64,000 nt of DNA, taken from positions 434,001 to 498,000 of the forward strand of contig JAMYGW020000012.1 of assembly GCA_025617375.2 (NCBI GenBank), given 5' to 3'. Shown one piece after another: positions 34,516 to 46,251 of the stretch. Both the position numbers and the translations under genes were made by a program. The number at the start of each line of letters is the position of its first letter. The first letter of the stretch is position 1. The stretch comes from Acarospora socialis (Eukaryota > Ascomycota > Lecanoromycetes > Acarosporales > Acarosporaceae). The notes beneath the pieces are model-generated. The model saw nothing but the letters and a program-made list of their open reading frames with translations, made no database searches and was not told the origin of the DNA.

Positions 34516-36548
34516 CTTCGCTTGTTATCAGATGGCGGTCCTAGGGTTGATGATAAATTTCTGATCTTAGCGACCAATGGTGGACCAGTGCTATGGAGGA
34601 TGTATTGGGTGCGGGAATGCCGATAGCTCGTTCCCCATCGTGACTGGAGACTTGCCTATATGTGTGGTGATAAGTCGGAGCTGAGCGATGGATATTTATT
34701 CGCGAGTGACACAGAGCGATGTCATCGAACTCCCATACTGGAGGCAAAGCACGATGACATAGAATCGTCAGGCTTCTTTTTTCAGGTGTCGACATAGCCC
34801 CTCGTTCCTGACGTTGTCAGGTAGCCAGCCTTGTGTAAGGCGGAACACTATCGTGAGACTTGAGCAGTGAAAGTCGTCCCATTCGTAAGGTTGGAGCCTT
34901 CCAGCGCAAGCGCCAGCGACTAAGGTACGGACCGGCGAAGACCAGCTGTGAAAATGATTCATGTCAGGGCAACAGCACAGCTGAGAAGTTCACGCAAGCA
35001 CTGCGCCATGCCCACACCCTTAGATACACTTATGCAGAAGAAACGCCATACTTGGTTCTGAGTCCGGTGATGGGAGAATAACAAATCGAGGATTCCATGC
35101 ACTGCCTGCTGTTCATCCCAGCTTCTGCATAAGTGCTTACAGAGCCGTTCTGGCTTGTCTCCAAAGCATACTCCATCCCGGAGGTGATGTATGAAGAACC
35201 CCTCAGCCTTATTTACTGATGGGATGTGCCATAAGCGGCGGCGCAGTACCTCATCCTCATAGGGAACCCTCCATATGCGTCTACGGACAACAGTAAAAAA
35301 GCAAAATTATTTGTCTGTACGGAGCATATTCCAGCCTAATCATCTACACGATTTAGTAACAACATTCTTTTTTGATTGTGATGGTTGTTTGCCTACCTTA
35401 TACTGAACTAGCTCCTCCATACGTTGCCTTCATCTTTCAATACCTTAGCGTACTGCTCGGAGGGACCTCCGCATGACCTGAAATTTGATCAAATTCATTT
35501 GTCTTCCTGATGCAACAAAGTGCTCCGACGTAATAGCATTGGCGTTCAGTTACAACCACAGAGCTGCATCTCTCCCAATGGTACCTTACCTCAGATATAG
35601 CTGAGGTTAGGGTCGTAGTACGTTTACATGTATGGTCCTCAACTATAAACAACTGCCGTTTCTTACCTAAAGTAGTAGGTAAGATCTTGAAGTACTCCAT
35701 AGGATGGGATTGTACACATCTCACTTTTTTAATTTGGGCCCGTCAAAGAAGAAGTCGGAAACTTAAAGTAATCTACTGTTGAAAGGCCCTCCATTGCATG
35801 TCTGTGACATTATAGCTAGGTACCGTACTTGTGGACTGTGACCATAGTGTGAGGATGCTCATACGAATACTCATTCTCTTCTCGGCAGGCATTTGGGCAG
35901 TGCACAGCTTGTCCAGTCGGGGCGGTTCTGGCTCCTTACCGAGACAATATTGTAGGTATGAAGCACTCCTCGAAATTTGTCAAAAAAAATCCGTAGTCTT
36001 CATACCAGTACAATATGGAGGTCTCCATAGGCCGCTTCTAATAAGACTACGTAACATCTTAGATTGGAGTGGCACGTTAGGGTTCGACTCTGGCGGCCAT
36101 TTGCGGTCAGAGCACCGCCTTCCGGTTTACCATGTATGACTAAGCTATGGTATACAGACGATACGAAAACAACTTCACGCTTATATGATTTGGAGGCCTC
36201 CATGTGACACAGAAAGCTTTTGTTAGGGAATCATATACGATCTATCTCATGCCGTGTCGGAGTGGTCCATTGAATGACTGGCAATAATTTGAAAGCTAGA
36301 CTCATACGGAACATGTAAAGGTCGGTGGTGTCCGATAAAGTGTTCCTCCGAGAATAGGACCTTCAAGCTACGACGCAGGATATCATGGTGGTACGGAGGA
36401 CGCCCTGATGGACTCGAGAATCTTGGTCATATATGTACCGAGAACGATAAATACAAATATGTACAAAACCAATTCCTCGAAGAGATTACACTGTACAGGA
36501 TCTCATCGATATGACTTCAACAACATCCGAAGCGCTCCATATTCTTCA
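34516..36548. other. Spacer with MITE relic
   Basis: There are two kilobases without a credible gene. A relic of the MITE family lies at about 36185-36305, and a shorter related fragment (GGAGGTCTCCAT) lies near 36018. The rest is featureless to me. Confidence 0.55.
36185..36305 (+). mobile_element. MITE relic (internal part of the same family)
   Basis: The block CCTCCATGTGACACAGAAAGC and the later GGAGTGGTCCAT line up in order and spacing with the interior of MITE copy 1 read on its minus strand. The terminal repeats are too decayed to place. Confidence 0.5.
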
Positions 36549-38678
36549 TTAGAGTGTGTAGCGGAAACCGTTCTGTTAGATGATTAGCGTCCGTCGAGAA
36601 GAAGGGCAGGCCAGAAATGTATGGACGTACCTCGCCACCTTCGATGATCAGTCTGCCTTCGGCCTGCTTCTTGTTGTCAAGATAAAATTTGACTGAGAGC
36701 AGGCAGACAATCACAATGATCAAAGCACAGGCCACGATGCACCCGATGATGCCTGGAATGTAAGACGGAGCGTCTTGACTGCGGAATATCAAGCTTCCCG
36801 CAATGCCCCCGACGCCCCCCATCCCTACTAAAGTGGCAGAGCAGAGTGCCCGTTTCCATTGGCCACGAATGTTGTTCGCCTGGTAGGTCATGACGGCGGG
36901 GATGTTGGAATTCATACCGCCGGTAGTAAGGAATACTCCGAAATACCGAGCCGGTAAATTCGAACAGAAACCCATTAGAACGAGACCGATTAGGGCTAGA
37001 GTGCAATTAAAGATGACTATAGGCCCACGCGTGTGGTACTTGTCTCCGATCCAGGCGGTGCAGAACATCAGGATAGCAGCAAAGGCGTACGGTGGGGCAA
37101 CGAGACATTGAGCAGCGCCAACACTGAAGCCCATTCCATCTTTGAGGCTGTACGAGTTAGTACGTACTGTGCGGCGACCATCGGAGATACATACATAATG
37201 GGTAGAAAGTATGCGATAGCGTAAGTCACGGTCGTTGAGCAGCTACATATCATCAGCTTTCAACTCTGTCAAAGAGGCGCGGGTAGATAATGCCCACAAG
37301 AAACACATGGCGAAACCCCAGATCTTCAGATCGAGCGCAGGCCGCAGGAACCTTCCGAGGGTGAATGGTTCAAGTTTGGCGTCACCACGATCTCTTTGAA
37401 CGCGATCGATAATAAAGTTGATCTCGCGCTGGTTGAGGAAATTCCACGACTTGTGTCGTCCATCTGGGAAGTCAACGAGCAACCAGTAGCCTGCAATGCC
37501 GATCAAAACGGTTATCTAACATTAAATCAGTATGAAACCCATAACTAAAAGTGAAGCGAAAGCCCTACAATGCCTTCCATGATGAAGATCCATCGCCATC
37601 CGGTCAATTTCGCCAAACCGTTCATTTGCATCAACTTCACTGAAGTCAGTGGCAGCGTCACAGAACTATAGCCAGACCACATACCCCAAAAGCCAGAATA
37701 CCCGCCGCCGCCGACGCAAAAGAGCCGATCAGATAGAAGACAGAGTAACGCTTCTGCATATCGACTGTGAAATGTGTAAGTAAAGACCATATCGGCTGGT
37801 TGGGATGGATTACTGACATCTTGCATACCAAGTACTGAGAAGGTAGACACAACCGGGAAAGAATCCGGCCTAAGGGCCGTCAGCGGCGTCTTCCGTGGCA
37901 GTCCAAACAATGGGCTTACCTCGAAGATTCCAAGTATAAGACGAAGAGCAACAAGCTATAGACGACAATCAGCACCTCGTCTCACAATAGGTCAGGGTAG
38001 ACTCGCGTCGCTCCATTGCTTAACGAAACCCATGCCTAGGGAGTCATAGTTAGTTGAACGTGACTGCTGGATCTATCGGCTTGAGCTGTACCTATCATGA
38101 CCTAGGGTTAGAGGTTAGCATAAGGATATTAGGAATAGCAAAAGGGTTACTTTCTGCACCCCACGCCACAGTTATTCCCGCTAGGTGTATACGAGGACCG
38201 AGTTTGCGGACGATGATGGTCGAGGGGAATTGGAATATGATGTAAGTAATGAAGAAGACCAAGACGATGATCGACTAAATATCTGTTTAGCATCTTGTGC
38301 GCTCCCGAGGAACGACCACAGTACTCACGTATCGAGCCCCAACTGTCAGCTTCAGTTCCTTGGCCATGCTGTAAAGACAGTTAGCCGATGCAAACAGATG
38401 CCACTACCCTCCGGAGCAAGTGTGCCATACCCAGCAATGACCGCAGCGGATGTGTTTGTCCGATCCATCAAACTGATGCAGTACATGAAGCCGCAAGTCA
38501 CCACCAGCCGCCTATCGATGCGATGGATAATGGCTTTCTGCTCCGCCGGCGAGAACTCCGAGACGTAGCCATCCTGCGAGTTCTTCTCCGAGTCGACGGT
38601 TTTGATATTGACGTCATCGTAGCCATTGCTTCCGTTTACGTACTGTTTCTCTTCATGGGGATGAGTAAGATGAGCCAT
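36549..38678 (-). CDS. MFS permease of the Dal5/Tna1-like (anion:cation symporter) family
   Basis: Thirteen exons fit on the minus strand: 38678-38431, 38368-38329, 38274-38158, 38101-38092, 38035-38007, 37955-37920, 37869-37818, 37764-37685, 37634-37569, 37515-37298, 37242-37195, 37147-36631, 36572-36549. They give 494 residues, and the assembled protein follows the family closely: CGFMYCISLMDRTNTS, FQFPSTIIVRKLGPR, MGFVKQWSD, ILGIFEAGFFPGC, STWYARFDMQKRYSVFYLIG, GWRWIFIMEGI, GMGFSVGAAQCL and the end NGFRYTL. Two junctions need GC donors (after exons 3 and 5), and exon 4 is only 10 bases. The family imports carboxylate-type nutrients such as allantoate, nicotinate or biotin precursors by proton symport; the substrate is unknown. 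An ATG 32 codons farther upstream is in frame, but the conserved part starts after 38678. Confidence 0.88.
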
Positions 38679-39608
38679 CTTGGAGGAATAGACGAGACGA
38701 GTTGTATGATCAGGTTGGGAAGAGAAGCGATGCTCTGATATCGAAAGGACAGGGACTCGAGAACGGCGACTCAAGCCTCTTTCATACCCTTAGATAGGAA
38801 GAGTCAGGCCCCGCCCAGTGCCGTAACTATTGAAGAAGCCGAGGTGATAAAACCAAAGTGCCTACTTGGCGGCAGGAAGAGCACTCCGTAAGATTATTAG
38901 CGGGACATTGTGACATCTGCCGTGGGAGGACAAGCCCCAGCCTTTTGCCATCCTCCCTCGATGTCGGGGAAAAACCAGAGCATAGCGGTGCCAAAGGTAT
39001 GGGTCTGGAACCCCGTTGGTCGAGCAGAGAGACGGCCAAGTCTCCACATTGAGATAGTTCAGTCCGGGGTGTGGGGCTAAACACAAGTTTAAGATTACCC
39101 CGCAGTTGACTATCGGCGTTTGCCTTGGGGGAAGGAATGCCTAGAGTTCTGTTATTCATCGTCATAATAAGTTAGGTCGCCGGGACTCAAGTTATCGTTT
39201 GCCTTTGGAATGATAACCCACCATGAGATCTGCTTGGCATGAAGTCGCCGAGTGTTGGGGACCGAGATGGTCAAGACTTGTAAACCAGTTACTGCTCTCT
39301 GCAGTTAGGACGGCCTGACCGAACCACTATCAGTGTTCGCCCTGAAACCCGGCCGGATGGGCTACGCCACTCGCCGGTTTTAACCTTAACGACACGGACA
39401 AGATGTTGATCCTGTTGCACTACGGACAACTCCGGAGTGCAGCCTCTTGGATTTCATTATTCGGGCGGATACCCGTACTCGAGTAGGTTGAGGAACGAAA
39501 ATCATTCAGAGCGAAGTGGCGAGTGGCTGATCTTAATCCTCTTGCTGTCGTAAAATGTAGATGTCTAAGTTAAGCATAAACTTCGGGCTCCCCGCAAGTA
39601 GGTAGGTT

Positions 39609-40400
39609 TGACACCACTTTACTCTGCCTCGACACCACCCTCATGCTGCGTTGACATTACCCTAAATTGGGTAGGTAGTCATTCTAGGCCTTCCATGCCT
39701 AAAACTCATGCCTGGATCACGCCTGGCCGACATCTGCCCCGAGGCGAAGATCAACAAAAACAGCGGTTTTGAAGGCCCCTCGCCCCCAGAGACCCTTATT
39801 GATAGGGCAAATAGCTAGAAATGTAGTTAATAGATCAATGTATATAGATGTGTCCAATGATTTTGGTCTAAATACATCGTAATTTGATCATGCCATGGTG
39901 TTCCAATTTGCCCTATCCCTCTACTCACGCGGCTCGGAAAGGGACAAGTCACGTAGGAGGATATGATACACTCAGCTTAGTTAACCCTGAGTAGGTAAGC
40001 ATACCATATCCTCCCATGTGACTTGTGCCATTCCGAGCGGCGTGATGAGTCTGACTTGACAACAGGAAAAACATCACTAACTAGAGACCGATCAGCTTCA
40101 AATTGAACGCTTAATAGTTCTGATCACTGTCTAGCTGTCTCTCAGTTTTTCCTCTAAAACCCATGCAGATTTGGTGCAAAATTGTCGGTGAGGAAAATTT
40201 TCCTCAACAACCCTATTATCATTTACCCTTCTGCCCTACCGCTGTTACCCTTTCATGGAATCAAGATGTCGGGTAGGCGTGATTTAGGCATGAGTCTAGG
40301 CGTCGTCTTAGGCATGGAAGGCCTGGAATGACTACCCAATGTGGGTTGGTGTCGACGCAGCATAAGGGTGGTGTCGAGGCAGAGTAAAGTGGTGTCGATC
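39609..40400. mobile_element. Non-autonomous element with ~130-base terminal inverted repeats
   Basis: The left arm (about 39609-39735) and the right arm (about 40265-40400, read in reverse) share TGACACCACTTTACTCTGCC, then TCGACACCACCCT, TTGGGTAG, AGTCATTC and GGCCTTCCATGCCTAA in the same order, with small indels. CGACACCAC-type boxes recur within each arm. The interior has no coding sequence. I cannot assign a superfamily and no clear target duplication is visible. Confidence 0.8.
39923..40050. mobile_element. Inverted-repeat element nested in the 39.6-40.4 kb element
   Basis: Arms of about 46 bases (39923-39968 and about 40000-40050) are near-perfect reverse complements. They contain GGCTCGGAAAGGGACAAGTC on the left and GACTTGTGCCATTCCGAGC on the right. 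They are separated by about 30 bases holding TTAGTTAACCCTGAGTAGG. It could be a tiny MITE or a hairpin-forming part of the larger element. Confidence 0.7.
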
Positions 40401-40581
40401 TAGGGCCTCACATAACTTCGGGCATCCATAACTTTGAGGGGTAATTTGCGAGAGATCTTTTCGTCCATAACTGGCACGTGACACCAGGGAGTAAGTATTA
40501 GCGCTTCTTTCATCCTGGAGCAATATCAATCCACCGCATCAAGAGTAGCGAGGTTCTACAAGGATGCCATGTGGCGGACCG

Positions 40582-40605
40582 ATTCATTTACGACCTGAAC
40601 CACCA
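40582..40605 (+). repeat. Lone MITE terminus
   Basis: ATTCATTTACGACCTGAACC matches the right terminal repeat of the TA-target MITE family. No partner terminus was found nearby on the left. Confidence 0.5.
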
Positions 40606-41151
40606 AGTATGGATGGATGTTAGCAGGGAGATGTTACTGGAACCAGAATTGGATAAGGTAGGGTTGAGAGGCAGTCCATGTTGAGATGGGACGGTTTCGC
40701 TTCAATACCTCATCTGAAAGGCGTTGGGGAGCCGAAAACACTGCGATTGGTGTAGAGGACGTCACGAATCCTAAAATGCGCGAAGAAAGCCGTTGCGGTG
40801 GCTGAATCGATGTCAGACTCCGGCCTGCACGACTGCACAGAGGGCTTGGAGGATCTCTCTCGGATGCATTGCTTCGGTGGTGTACAGGTAGAGGACAGCT
40901 ACGGAAGTCACATCCACAGACGACCTGAAATTGCACTTGCAAAAACGGTGCCCACTCGTCTACATGCCTTTCGAGCGCCGAGGGGTCTCAGGTTGCGGTC
41001 CTTGATGCGATGGAGTGATCGAGACAGAAAACTCAGATAGCAGATATGGTTCGGTACGGAACGGTATCTGTGTTCTTCATCGAGAAGAGTAGAGCATCAC
41101 GCTAGAAGAGAAAACCAACCACCCTCGACCTGAATCGTCCTCTTCCTCTCA

Positions 41152-42291
41152 TTAAACAATCTGATGTGCCTCAGTCCCTCGCTCACCTACACTCATCCTC
41201 GGATGCCCAGTCCGGTCCGGCGCCGAAACGACTGATATCTCGTCCAAGTCTCTCGGCCTTCCGCCTTCTCTCCTCATCCCTGTCTCTCGGATCATGTTCT
41301 CCTCTAGACTTGAAACCTCACTCACGGCATCCCCTTCCGGGTCTTCGAACGGCGATCTCGGTCCCTCCGTCCCAACCCTAGCCGCATGAGCGACGAGGTT
41401 CGCTTCCGATAACGATACCGGTCGCAACTGACGCTCGACCCCCGGCGTTGGTGTGCTTACGTTTAACGATGTGCGTTCGGGCGCGGTATGTGTCGGTGCC
41501 GTTCGTGGTACGTACGGTGGAGGCGGGTCGTCGACAACGCTCGGGCTGGCTGTCGGCGGTCGATGTTGTATGGCGGATTGGTCAAGGCCGCTGTAGTAGC
41601 CCGAGTTCATGGTCGGTGAGCGGCGGGGAATGACGTCAGGCTCTTGGATCTGCGTCAGGGTCCGAATTTCTGTGGGGACATGGTTCTGTGCGATGCCGTG
41701 TTCGACGGTCGAGGTTATGGGCAGCCAACCAGATGTGGTTGTTGGTGAGAGGGGTTTCATCTCTCGGTCGGGTTCTAGATGGGTGGAGCGGTGGAGACGG
41801 CGACAGCGGCGGGTGTAGATGCAGGCGATAGGTACGAGGATAATGAGGAGGGCAAAGATCGGGAGGAGGATGGCGGCAATAGTCTGGCTTTGTGAGAGGC
41901 CGGACGACTGTGAGGGTGGTAGGGCATTGGGTTGGGCGCTTGCGGAGGCGATGGTAGTGGTTATGGCGGACGGGGTGGTGTCTGCGTTGACCGGTGCTTG
42001 TGGGTCTTGAGAGAACCCCGATACGCTGGCATCAGTCGCTGATGCTGATGGTGGATTGGTAAAGTGGGCCGGCCCATGTTCGGTTCTGCTACTGGATGGG
42101 TGGAAGTTTATAATCACTGATGCTGGCGATGAAGGAAGCGCGGTGCTGTCCGGGGGATTGATCAGTGCTCCTCCGGTGGCCGGTGTCTCTTGGGGAAGCG
42201 GTGGAGTTGTTTGGGAAGCACTGTCAGCATTCGTCGTTCTGTACGGTTCGTCCGGTTCGTCCGGTTGAGGGTTTCGGTGGTTGAGAGCCAT
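41152..42291 (-). CDS. Single-pass membrane protein with PY motif, unknown function
   Basis: This single-exon gene encodes 379 residues. The N-terminal 130 residues are Ser/Thr/Pro-rich without a clear signal peptide. One strong membrane span (AAILLPIFALLIILVPIACIY, about 139-159) is followed by basic residues (TRRCRRLHR), so the C-terminal half should be cytosolic. That half contains DDPPPPYVPR, a PPxY-type motif, and an acidic DLDEISVVSAPD-like end. The layout (O-glycosylated outer domain, one span, disordered inner tail) resembles fungal wall-stress sensors and mid2-like proteins, but it lacks the N-terminal Cys domain of WSC sensors. Function is unknown. A Thr/Ser-rich extracellular domain is inferred from topology. 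Confidence 0.7.
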   Translation of the reverse strand: MALNHRNPQPDEPDEPYRTTNADSASQTTPPLPQETPATGGALINPPDSTALPSSPASVIINFHPSSSRTEHGPAHFTNPPSASATDASVSGFSQDPQAPVNADTTPSAITTTIASASAQPNALPPSQSSGLSQSQTIAAILLPIFALLIILVPIACIYTRRCRRLHRSTHLEPDREMKPLSPTTTSGWLPITSTVEHGIAQNHVPTEIRTLTQIQEPDVIPRRSPTMNSGYYSGLDQSAIQHRPPTASPSVVDDPPPPYVPRTAPTHTAPERTSLNVSTPTPGVERQLRPVSLSEANLVAHAARVGTEGPRSPFEDPEGDAVSEVSSLEENMIRETGMRREGGRPRDLDEISVVSAPDRTGHPRMSVGERGTEAHQIV

Positions 42292-43186
42292 CGTGTGCTC
42301 ACGTCTCTGTCTAAGGGTATGAAAATAGTAGAGGGAGAGATCAACTGCTCACAGTCAATTGATGCTCGTTCCCTCATAGTCAAACTCAGCCTTCTCAGCT
42401 GCGGCACAATCTCACCTCAACGCATAAGCTAACGATAACGCGACAATAGACGACAATAGTTCAAAGCCCTCAAAACACAACCATATTGATCAAACAAGTC
42501 CACAATCACTACACACGTAACAACCTCTCAACTCAAAGCCATGACCAGGCGGACGAACACTGAGTATATGATAGATGTAGCCAAGACTCATTACCTATTG
42601 TCTATCAGCACACACAAGGGCGCAGCAGTCTCCGCCCTGCATGGCTCAGCCTCCCGGACCCTGTGCGACCATTCCTATTAGGTATGTTTGGTTTATACGA
42701 TGCATACGCCGCCCAACGACCTCTACCCGCTTGATGGTGAGACATGTTGGACATTCAGTGTGGGCCGCTGAGTAGAGAAGCCTCCGGGCTTGTGGTTACA
42801 GACTTGCCCCACCCATTAGGGTAGTTCTGAGAATAGAATAGAAGTCTGTATGCGAGTTGGCGTGCCGCAGATCCCGAAAGTTCGGAGAGAGCGCTGGGAT
42901 AGGTGGCATGATGAAAGAGCCTCCAGAGCAGCGTTAGAAACTTCAATGCCACATTAACGTATGAGGAATCAGCTGTTCGCGTATCTAAATACGAACGGTT
43001 TTCGATCGAGCCACGTACGGAGTACTCGTAGATACACTGCTCCACACGCCTGCTCTTTAGCGAGGATGCGAGTGTGGCTGACTAAGCGGACTGGACGTAT
43101 ATGATACTCATGTAGACGATCTGTAAAGATAAAGAGGGCAATATGGGCGTAATTATACAACAGTGAGACAGCTATAGCTAGTGGTC
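42292..43186. other. Divergent promoter spacer
   Basis: The spacer separates the minus-strand membrane protein from the plus-strand Pro-rich gene. No gene is seen. Confidence 0.5.
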
Positions 43187-44469
43187 ATGGACAAGTTCAA
43201 AGGAGTAGCAAAGGGTGGCTGGCATCCGAAAGGAAAAGATGGCAAGGAAGAAAGCTGGCGCGGTGATTTCAAAGGACTCAATCAAGTTGTACGTCCTGCT
43301 CTCCATCTCTACAGGCATAATTTGGGACTATTACTGATGCTATTTTTGGTTAGGCCGGTTGGATGGGAAAGGGCAAAGATACCTCTCAAGCGGCCAGAGC
43401 CCGGGAATACCAGTCTCGCCCCTTAAGAAGTCTGAGGGATCCAGCCGAATTTGGTCCACCTCCCCGGAGGGTTGATTACTCGGGCAGTGCGTCTACGCCA
43501 GTTGCGGGCACGTCAGATGGAAGAGCGTTAGGTGAACCCTCATCGCAACCTCAGATCCAAGCTGGGCAAGAGCAGGATGTAGATGTAGGATTAGAGGAGA
43601 AAAAGACAAGGCCAGCACCACCGGCAGTTCCATTCAGAGCCGACACGACAGGACTGTCGACGGATCATCTGCCAAAGCCTCCTTTGCGGAAGATTCACCA
43701 GAGTGAGGTCGCCTCTGCGCAAGCGCCCCCACGAACACAAAAGCCGAAGCCATCACTGCCGCCTCGCCTGCCCCAAAGGCAAACTTCCGGCCCAATTGAG
43801 CATTCGGTTTCTCCACCTCCACTATACAGTCAAGGAGCAGAAGCTGCACCAGTACAAGAGAACTATCTCAATCAGGGGTCGTTGAATAGGCTCGGTTCCG
43901 CTGGTGTTAGCGTTCCAGGGCTGAACATTGGCGAACCATCGAATCCCTGGCACAACGAAGCTTCGTCATCCGCGCCTGGCCCTACAAGTCCCCAGCTCAG
44001 CGAGCTACAATCGAGGTTTTCAAAAATGTCGACGGCCTCGCCAAACGCTGAAGCTCCAGTCCAGGGCACATCTTTCGCTCAGAAGCAGGCGGCTTTGAAC
44101 ACTGCCAGCTCCTTTCGAAATGATCCCTCGTCAGTGTCATTGGCAGATGCCAGAACTGCCGCTTCCACTGCGAACAACTTCAGACAGAGACACGGTGATC
44201 AAGTCGCTTCAGGCTGGAAATCAGCGAATGGTCTGAACCAGAAGTACGGCATCACGAACAAAGTCAACAGCTACGCCTCAGGCGGTAATTCGTCGCAAGT
44301 TGGTGCGGATCCCTCGGCGCCGGTGAGCCCGGTAATTTCCAATACTGCTGCTGCCATTGCAAAGAAGAAGCCGCCTCCACCACCCTCCAAAACGACCAAC
44401 CTCTCTCGTGTCGGAAGTGGTATACTTGAGCCACCACCTCTACCTTTGGGCAGCAAACCTAGGTTTTGA
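43187..44469 (+). CDS. Proline-rich conserved fungal protein, unknown function
   Basis: Two exons (43187-43288 and 43354-44469) give 405 residues. The N-terminus MDKFKGVAKGGWHPKGKDGK, then ESWRGDFKGLNQVAGWMGKG, is a conserved block that spans the intron. The rest is disordered and rich in Pro, with PxxP stretches (PKPSLPPRLPQR, KKKPPPPPSK, LEPPPLPLG) that suit SH3-domain binding. A conserved middle part, FAQKQAALNTASSF and ARTAASTANNFRQRHGDQVASGW, resembles segments in fungal proteins near actin patches. I recognise the family pattern but not a confirmed function. An actin/endocytosis adaptor role is only inference. Confidence 0.75.
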
Positions 44470-46251
44470 CTGAATAATCGGACTTTCACGAACTTCCATT
44501 GATGAAATGGCTCAATCCGCCGGACATGCAATGAGTGCTGAGTGAGTCTCGCACATATGACCTGGGGAGCGGCAAGACTACCCTGACAAGATTCGGCAGC
44601 TAACCTCCTAAAAGAGGCTCTTGACCACAAGGCTCAGCAGATGTTATATGCAACGGACGGCAAGGCACACTGTTCGATGACTCCGAATAGGCTCGTCAAT
44701 ATCATCCATGTTAGGCATGCGTGCCTTTCCGTCGCCAGGTCTCTCATGAGACTCCCCGTGGCTGCTAGGTGCTATTAAGTGGGGAAAGGAGACCCGAATA
44801 GCGAAGTATCCAGAACTATTTACTATCAACCATGGTAGCGTTACAGCACCGCACCTTCTTTGATCCATTAGGGGAGTCGATGCATGTCCGCTGCAGCGAA
44901 GTTGAGTTGCTTCATATGTCGCTCATGTAGCACGAGATGGTAACAGCAAGCCGGGGAGGTTTGAGCTAGGGGCGTAACCCAACGCCGCGTGCGAGTCCCA
45001 ATGGCAAAAGTGAATGAAACTCGACTAGTTTAAGCCCGTATATTCGCCCCGAGCTTTATTGGAAGAGCTTGGTCGATCAATCTGATCGGACAAGGCTACG
45101 ATATTTCCTCAGCCTCAGCTCCCGTCTTTTGTAGCATGATTCGGTAGGCATTAGGGTTGTACAAGTTTCAAAGAAGTTCAGACAGCCCAGGGGCGATGGT
45201 CAGGCAGTGTAATCAATACAATAACGAGCTTATAGTTCTGGGTCTAAATGAATTCATTTACGACCTGGAACTGTACTACTTTGTAGGTAGGCAATGAGTA
45301 AGGTACCTCGCATCAACGAGGGCAAGCGACAGGTACTTTACCTGTGATTAATACCAGGTAATGTCTTGTTATATGCGTACTCCTTCAGTTCTTCGATAGC
45401 TTCAATCAAGATAGTTGTCGATATCGAATTAATGAAGAGACACTTATGATCAATCTTCATCATAGATGCTGTGACCGAGTAGCACAATATACTATATGAC
45501 AGCTGATCACCACCATCGTTATGCTTGTCAAGCCTCCTACTAATGCAGGTCGTATGGTTAGCTTACCGATGAACCATCCCATCGCTGCACTCCATGGACA
45601 ACAAAGACCACTTCTAATCGTGGAAGGAGTTCCGAGATTGAATGATATGATAGCTGGTGTTTGGTCCTGGAGTTCTAAGTTGAAGCACATGAAACGGGAC
45701 GATGCATGTCTTGGCATTACCGTTCGCTGCCCTTCAATCGGCTCGATGCGCTTGAGGCTGTAGGAAGGGACTCGACTCCTCCGCTTCGTTCAATTCCAGG
45801 AGTCGTGCGTCGAGTAATCACGGCAGAGTTGCCAATCAATTATCAGTTGTCTTTTAGCGATGAGAGTGAGGGGTACTGTACACAGTATGCTCCTCCGCTC
45901 TTTCACTCGATACTAGATGATATAAAAATCTAGCATTCCCTCGTTTCTTTGTTTACTGATCACAATGGTTGTTTGAACCGGACTACAGCGAAGACACCAT
46001 TCACCTCGAGTTTCCTCGAGCTGGCCTTTCATTCACTTCTTGTTTAACACTTGATCCTTCTGACAAAGAGTCTGCACTTTCTTTTTCGCAAGACTTCCTT
46101 CTTGCTCTACTCGTATCCCCACTCAAACGTTCCTTCCCCCAGAGCGTCTTTGACAGAACCCTCTGGCAACATCATCATTTCCAACTCAACAACACCACAC
46201 TCCTTCGAACCTGACAACCGAGCTGGTCCGGGACCACTCTCATTTGCAAAC
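44470..46251. other. Spacer with TIR-only palindrome
   Basis: No credible gene is present in this 1.8-kb stretch. A 41-base palindromic MITE remnant lies at 45233-45273. The last few hundred bases are the LPMO promoter. Confidence 0.55.
45233..45273. mobile_element. MITE reduced to two head-to-head terminal repeats
   Basis: The sequence TAGTTCTGGGTCTAAATGAA runs straight into TTCATTTACGACCTGGAAC, so both terminal repeats of the TA-target MITE family are joined with no interior. TA lies on both sides (45231-45232 and 45274-45275). Confidence 0.75.

Larger units (their letters stand above)
38679..41151. other. Spacer with nested inverted-repeat elements
   Basis: No protein gene is seen. The spacer contains a 0.8-kb element with long terminal inverted repeats (39609-40400), a second inverted-repeat element inside it (39923-40050) and a lone MITE-type terminus (40582-40605). 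Short frames at 40600-41040 have no features. Confidence 0.6.

Noticed and set aside
38679-38774. Upstream ATG of the Dal5-type permease
   Set aside because: The extra 32 residues are Ser/Arg-rich and not conserved in the family; the start at 38678 was preferred, though the longer form is possible.
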